Part shown: piece by piece, positions 60,501 to 64,000 of the stretch
Position numbering within the stretch: the stretch's first letter is position 1
Layout: the number at the start of each line of letters is the position of its first letter
DNA from: Fusicatenibacter saccharivorans
Lineage (GTDB): Bacteria; Bacillota; Clostridia; Lachnospirales; Lachnospiraceae
Assembly: GCF_027667425.1 (NCBI RefSeq)
Contig: NZ_JAQEGR010000012.1
Location: 1-64,000, forward strand
DNA: 64,000 nt
Direction of reading: 5' to 3'
Program-made: the position numbers and the translations under genes
The notes under the pieces: generated by a model
What the model saw: only the letters and a program-made list of their open reading frames with translations
Databases searched by the model: none
What the model was told of the DNA's origin: nothing

Positions 60501-61847
60501 GGACTCCCGTATTACATGACCCCGCTGAACTGGGAGCAGGGAGGCCTTGCGATTCTGGCGAGTGCAGCCTGCACCGGCGTGGCGACGATCGCGGCATGCT
60601 ACAAAGAACTCGCCGCAGGTCCGGCAGAGCTGATGCGGCCGGAAGCACCGAAAAACGGCAAACGGATTTTCCTGGAACGCATCGGCGTACTCTGGAAACA
60701 TCTGAACTTTACGCAGAAATCAACCGTGCGGAATCTGGTGCGGTATAAAAAACGATTCTTCATGACCGTTATCGGAATCGGCGGATGCATGGGTCTGATC
60801 CTCGTCGGTTTCGGCCTTCAGGATTCCATCACCGCGATTGCGAAAAACCAGTTCGTCAGCCTCTTCACCTATCAGGCGAATGCTGTGCTGAATTCAGATG
60901 TGGATGAATCCGAAAAAGAAGCATTGCAGACCGATCTGGAAAACTACAGCGGCATCGATGAGCTGCTGGAAATGTACTGCCAGAACATCGAACTGCAGAC
61001 CGACAAAAAGACCGTGGATGCAGTGCTTGAAGTGCCGAAAGAACTGACGAATTTCAATGACTTCTATGCCTTCCGAGACCGGAAAAGCGGAGAAGTTTAC
61101 GAATTCCCGACCGACGGCGGCGCAGCCATCAGCGAAAAGACAGCAACGATGCTCGGCGTAAAAGCAGGCGACACGGTTCAGCTGAAAAAAGGCGATGATA
61201 TTGTGGACGTAAAGATTTCGATCATCGTCGAAAACTACGTGCGCCATTACCTGTATCTGGCCCCGGATCTCTACGAGGAGCTGTTCGGCGGAGCGCCGGA
61301 CTACAACCAGCTTCTGATGAAATATCAGGACATGTCGGGCAATTATGAGACAGCACTCGGAGAAAAAATCATGACGTACGACGGTGTAGCGGCAATCTCG
61401 TTCACATCCGACCTGATTGATCAGATTGACAACATGCTTCGTTCCCTCGACATCGTCATCGTGGTGCTGATCGTATCGGCGGGCCTGTTGGCGTTTGTGG
61501 TGCTGTACAACCTGAACAACATCAACATCACCGAACGACAGAGAGAGCTGGCAACGCTGAAAGTGCTCGGCTTCTTCGACGGCGAGGTGGCATCGTACGT
61601 GTACCGGGAAAACATGGTGCTGACACTGTTCGGCGTTATCGCGGGCATGGGAATTGGAACGTTTTTACATCATTGCGTAATTCAGACCGTCGAGGTCGAT
61701 ATGATGATGTTCGGACGAAACGTGTTCCCGCGGAGCTACGGCTGGAGCGCCCTGATTACCCTGGCGTTTGCTCTGTTCGTCAATTTTATGATGTTCTACC
61801 GGTTAAGAAAAATTGATATGATTGAATCGCTGAAAAGCGTGGAGTAA
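57582..61847 (+). CDS. FtsX-family ABC permease with about 600-residue extracellular coiled coil
   Basis: 1421 residues. TM1 (about 18-38); an extracytoplasmic domain (about 40-255); a coiled coil (about 259-860) made of 14-residue repeats such as DKEQELLDGKQTIA in the first half and ADGETQLAEAKQTI in the second, with a break near 520-560 (Pro, then DGLTEEDEAY); then TM2-4 (about 885-1000), TM5 (about 1060), a second extracytoplasmic domain (about 1085-1280) and TM6-8. Both FtsX segments are present (LVSLTTMTRMIEEQRQQIGTLKALGYS and LNNINITERQRELATLKVLGF). With the ATPase it forms a mechanotransmission-type transporter. Substrate unknown. Confidence 0.92.
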   Translation: MRAFRKDFIREITKNKGRFLSVFFIVLLGAAFFSGIRSAEGDMKVSADRYYDEVNYMDLKVLGTLGLTDDDLADIAKTDGVKAVYGGKTVEVLHDIGESEQVVKLIALTDGVNEPRVVEGRMPEKEDEILVDTQFLKSSGCEIGDQVTFTSGTEDPLSDSLTGDTFTIVGSATLPYYMDLNRGTGSIGNGSINSFALLLPETFTSDLYTEIYVQADGAQEEASYSDAYDETVKAVQTKIEALEDAACDRRYTAVKTEGQEKIDDAKQQVADAEQKLADAKTELDDGAQQLADAKVTIADKEQELLDGEQTLKDKEQELLDGKQTIAEKEQELLDGKQTIADKEQELLSAKATIADKEQELASGKATLKDKEAELASGKATLEAKAAELESGKAELNQKADELASGKTTLEAKAKELSDGKAQIAEKETELASGKKELEEKMTQLSAAKTELTRKQTELNTAKEQLSEKETELNIAKEQLSAAREELDNKKAETAAGRTQYEAQKAAYEEQKSQYETAKDQLAQISRQLPMVEAAQTEVTGQIEVIEAQLDGLTEEDEAYVSLLEQKTALEAKQTELAQQLFTMQEQKTFLEQNIAAFEAASADAEARLAAAEAQITDAESQLAAADAQLTEKEQECAAGEAQIASAKEELESGEAQITEALAQLQDGEAQAEAYQKQIENGEAQLASAKAAIADGEAQIETNRSKLKDGETQLAAARAQLADGEQQIASYRQTIQSGEAQLAAAKQTISSGESQLAEAKQTIADGETQLAEAKQTIADGETQLAEAKQTIADGETQLADAKQEIADGKISLADAKQEIADKEKELEDGKAEYEKAKADAEPEIADAKQEIADGEKTLADLKKPTWYVWGRNKVTSTESFGQDAGRISNIGKFFPVIFFLVAALVSLTTMTRMIEEQRQQIGTLKALGYSDGVIAFKYFAYAMLSTVSGALAGVVVGEKILPWVIMNAYGMLYTGLPYYMTPLNWEQGGLAILASAACTGVATIAACYKELAAGPAELMRPEAPKNGKRIFLERIGVLWKHLNFTQKSTVRNLVRYKKRFFMTVIGIGGCMGLILVGFGLQDSITAIAKNQFVSLFTYQANAVLNSDVDESEKEALQTDLENYSGIDELLEMYCQNIELQTDKKTVDAVLEVPKELTNFNDFYAFRDRKSGEVYEFPTDGGAAISEKTATMLGVKAGDTVQLKKGDDIVDVKISIIVENYVRHYLYLAPDLYEELFGGAPDYNQLLMKYQDMSGNYETALGEKIMTYDGVAAISFTSDLIDQIDNMLRSLDIVIVVLIVSAGLLAFVVLYNLNNINITERQRELATLKVLGFFDGEVASYVYRENMVLTLFGVIAGMGIGTFLHHCVIQTVEVDMMMFGRNVFPRSYGWSALITLAFALFVNFMMFYRLRKIDMIESLKSVE

Positions 61848-61860
61848 ACAACAGAAAAAG

Positions 61861-61909
61861 GCCGTCCGCGGTGATGCAGAGAATCTGCAGAAACCGTGGG
61901 CGGTTTTTT
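61861..61909 (+). terminator. terminator of the FtsX-type transporter operon
   Basis: GCCGTCCGCGGT / ACCGTGGGCGGT, 12 bp with wobbles, an inner CAGA/CTGC hairpin, and TTTTTT. Confidence 0.85.
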
Positions 61910-62030
61910 CATTTTGAAAGTGAAATATGAGCCGGAATGCTTGTTTTTTCAGACATTTCGTTGTATAAAAAAAATAAGGGTTTTTATCAGAACAGAATCA
62001 AAAAACAAAGAGTAAAGGGGATTTTTACAA

Positions 62031-63143
62031 ATGGGAACAACAGAAACGAAAAAAATGAGAGTCGGCGTTGTCGGCTGCGGAGCGATCAGTGATATTTATC
62101 TGACGAACATGATTCATAACTTTGAGAATCTTGAGGTAGCAGCATGCTGCGCAGGCCATCTTGAACATGCGAAAAAGAAAGCAGAGCAGTATGGCATCAA
62201 GGGCTGTACCTACGAGGAAATTCTGGCAGATCCGTCGATTGAAATGGTAGTCATTCTGACACCGGCACCGACCCACGAGGGGCTGATCCGTCAGGCACTG
62301 GAAGCCGGAAAACACGTTTACACTGAAAAAACAATGACCCTCGCACCGGAAACGGCAGCGAAACTGATCGAGCTGGCAGAGGAGAAACATCTCTATCTCG
62401 GTTCCGCACCGGACACCTTCCTTGGATCGGCACTGCAGACCGCAAGAAAAGCGATCGACGACGGGCTGATCGGCGAGGTGACATCTTTCGAAGCATGCGC
62501 AAACCGCGATCTTGATTTGCTGGCGAGCATCTTCCGTTTTCTGCGGATGCCGGGCGGCGGAATCTGCTATGATTTCGGTGTTTATTATCTGACGGCAATT
62601 GTGAGTCTTTTTGGTCCGGTGGATCGCGTTGTATCGTCCGTGCGAAACCTTGCGGCGAAGCGTGTGAACATCATTCCGGGCAGCCCGGAATACGGACAGG
62701 AATTTGACTATACAAACGAAAGTCAGGTCTTTACCATTCTGGAAATGAAAAACGGTGTGACCGGTACATTCTGCGTCAATGGTGACAGCGTCATCAATGA
62801 TCAGGCGGTATTCACCATTTACGGTAAAAAAGGTATCTTAAAGCTTGTTGATCCGAACAATTTCGGCGGCGATGTTGTCTATATTCCGGGTGTAAAAGAC
62901 TGGACACAGCAGGCTGTTCCGGAAGTTTTACATTATGGTTTTGATTACAGCGAAAACAGCCGTGGTCTTGGTCCGTCTGAGATGGCAGAAGCAATTGCCG
63001 AGGGCAGACCGAACCGTGCGAACACAAAAATGGCATATCACGTGCTCGACACGATCGATCAGATTATGAAGAGTGCGGAAACGGGTGCATTTGAGAAGGT
63101 TCCATCCACCTGCGAAAGACCGGAGGTCATGCCGAATTCATAG
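62031..63143 (+). CDS. Gfo/Idh/MocA-family oxidoreductase
   Basis: 370 residues. N-terminal Rossmann domain with VGVVGCGAISDIYL, the family EK motif in HVYTEKTMTLAPE (about residue 100), and a C-terminal alpha/beta domain. It would oxidise or reduce a sugar, inositol or sugar-derived substrate with NAD(P). The substrate is unknown. It is convergent with an AraC-type regulator whose stop is 1 base away, a pairing common in sugar-catabolic loci. Confidence 0.9.
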   Translation: MGTTETKKMRVGVVGCGAISDIYLTNMIHNFENLEVAACCAGHLEHAKKKAEQYGIKGCTYEEILADPSIEMVVILTPAPTHEGLIRQALEAGKHVYTEKTMTLAPETAAKLIELAEEKHLYLGSAPDTFLGSALQTARKAIDDGLIGEVTSFEACANRDLDLLASIFRFLRMPGGGICYDFGVYYLTAIVSLFGPVDRVVSSVRNLAAKRVNIIPGSPEYGQEFDYTNESQVFTILEMKNGVTGTFCVNGDSVINDQAVFTIYGKKGILKLVDPNNFGGDVVYIPGVKDWTQQAVPEVLHYGFDYSENSRGLGPSEMAEAIAEGRPNRANTKMAYHVLDTIDQIMKSAETGAFEKVPSTCERPEVMPNS

Positions 63144-63144
63144 T

Positions 63145-64000
63145 CTATTTCTGATAGGATTGCAGGTACATCTGACGGAAGTCGGTAGGGCTTACATTTT
63201 TTGATTTCAAAAAGACTCTGTTAAACGTAGAAATACTGTTAAAACCGGATTCGAGCGACACTTCGGTGATCGTGAGATCCGGTTTTTTTAACAGGTTTTC
63301 GGCGATATGGAGCCGTTCCCTGGTGACGAAATCCGTGAAGGAGAGGCCGGTGTATGCGCGGAACAGCTTGGAAAAATGGCAGCGGGAGAATCCGGCGACC
63401 TTTGATGCTTCTTCCAGAGAAACCGGTTCGGTGCAGTGACTCGAGATCCAGGTACATGCAGCAATCATCTGGCGGTGTACCTGTGCGGAATGGCCTGTTT
63501 TTTGCGGTGCGGCAGTTTCGGTCGGCACGGAGAGATTTTCGCCGAGCAGAATAAAAAACTGATACAGCAGAACGCATCCGCGCAGCTCGGAAAAACTGAT
63601 ACCGGAGAGGGATAGCCTGCGCAGCTCTGTCAGAAATCCGCGGAGTTTTTCGATTTCCGGGAAGTTGTTCTGATTCAGAAGACGGATCTGATAAAAAAGA
63701 TAAGCAACAGACTGGAAATCCACGCGTTTTTCCAGAAAATCTGCATCGAGCTGAAGCATGATCAGGCGATGTTCTCTGTTGGTTGTGGAAACAGCGTGCA
63801 GCTCGCCGGGCCAGATAAAAAGAAGATCACCGGGCTTCAGCGGAAAGGTTTCTCCATTTACTTCATAGATAATGCCGTCATCCTGTGCAAGCACAATTTC
63901 GATATAGTGATGCCAGTGCAGACCGAAATAGGCGGGGACATGCGAAATAGAGATATCGTAAACATAGCTGTTAGCAAAATGATTGTTTTCGAAAAAAGAA
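63145..64000 (-). CDS. AraC-family regulator with cupin sensor domain, 5' end outside window
   Basis: The frame stays open to the right edge, so the true start lies beyond 64000; a GTG at 63894 is internal. About 285 residues are visible. The N-terminal cupin domain (HVPAYFGLHWHHYIEIVLA.., NGETFPLKPGDLLFIWPGELHAV) is typical of AraC regulators that bind a sugar. The C-terminal part (about the last 100 residues) has two helix-turn-helices ending SGFNSISTFNRVFLKSKNVSPTDFRQMY. It probably regulates a sugar locus to the right or the convergent oxidoreductase. Confidence 0.92.
   Translation of the reverse strand, partial: SFFENNHFANSYVYDISISHVPAYFGLHWHHYIEIVLAQDDGIIYEVNGETFPLKPGDLLFIWPGELHAVSTTNREHRLIMLQLDADFLEKRVDFQSVAYLFYQIRLLNQNNFPEIEKLRGFLTELRRLSLSGISFSELRGCVLLYQFFILLGENLSVPTETAAPQKTGHSAQVHRQMIAACTWISSHCTEPVSLEEASKVAGFSRCHFSKLFRAYTGLSFTDFVTRERLHIAENLLKKPDLTITEVSLESGFNSISTFNRVFLKSKNVSPTDFRQMYLQSYQK

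Overview
The window reads as a chromosomal segment of a moderately low-G+C, spore-forming Firmicute, most likely a gut Lachnospiraceae (Blautia-like; this is inferred from gene content and style, not from a database comparison). Pointers are strong GGAGG-type ribosome binding sites, TTGACA/extended TATAAT promoters, sporulation-type genes (a SpoIIQ-like LytM protein behind a sigma-F-like promoter, SpmA, RicT), YesMN-type two-component control of CUT1 sugar ABC importers, NADP-glutamate dehydrogenase, and a glucose PTS operon under BglG/GlcT-type antitermination.

Layout. 1-340: end of a tRNA cluster (Thr-TGT partial, initiator Met-CAT, Phe-GAA, Lys-TTT) closed by a terminator. 0.5-6.3 kb: D,D-carboxypeptidase, SpoIIQ-like protein, mannose-6-phosphate isomerase plus ROK sugar kinase, a GIY-YIG protein, and a TrhA/hemolysin-III membrane protein. 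6.4-13.4 kb: a histidine kinase/AraC response regulator pair divergent from a lipoprotein plus two-permease sugar importer without its own ATPase. 13.5-21.3 kb: S1-domain protein, CBS/DRTGG-type Mn-dependent pyrophosphatase, flavin reductase, gdhA behind a long structured leader, an orphan HPt protein, and a purine-type NCS2 permease. 21.8-31.2 kb: a second sugar importer, KDG kinase, shikimate kinase, murA and a GH31 glycosidase. 31.3-36.5 kb: ptsG, antiterminator, ptsH, ptsI, with a RAT/terminator in the leader. 36.7-38.1 kb: SAM-I riboswitch and metK. 38.3-45.2 kb: a two-component system, then guanylate-kinase-like, holB, ricT, trmN6 and rsmI, mostly translation and replication housekeeping. 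45.2-50.5 kb: GH32-like glycosidase, MATE transporter, M29 aminopeptidase and histidine phosphatase. 50.6-55.7 kb: decayed gene remnants followed by a cassette of four genes I cannot assign (small membrane protein, large XRE regulator, 608-residue helical protein, 156-residue protein). 56.1-61.9 kb: SpmA, then an ABC ATPase with a 1421-residue FtsX-type permease carrying a roughly 600-residue coiled coil. 62.0-64.0 kb: Gfo/Idh/MocA oxidoreductase convergent with an AraC regulator that runs off the right edge.

How it works together. Much of the window is carbohydrate uptake and catabolism: PTS glucose entry, two CUT1 importers that must borrow a shared MsmK-type ATPase from elsewhere, ManA and ROK kinase, KDG kinase, GH31 and GH32 enzymes, and the oxidoreductase/AraC pair. 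The most interesting points are: an HPr that keeps His15 but has Gln at the Ser46 position; the unassigned 51.1-55.7 kb cassette; the FtsX permease with two long blocks of 14-residue repeats around a central break, fitting an extracellular antiparallel coiled-coil hairpin; the unrecognised structured leader of gdhA; and at least two families of short intergenic hairpin repeats. No CRISPR array, rRNA, integrase, transposase or phage gene was seen.
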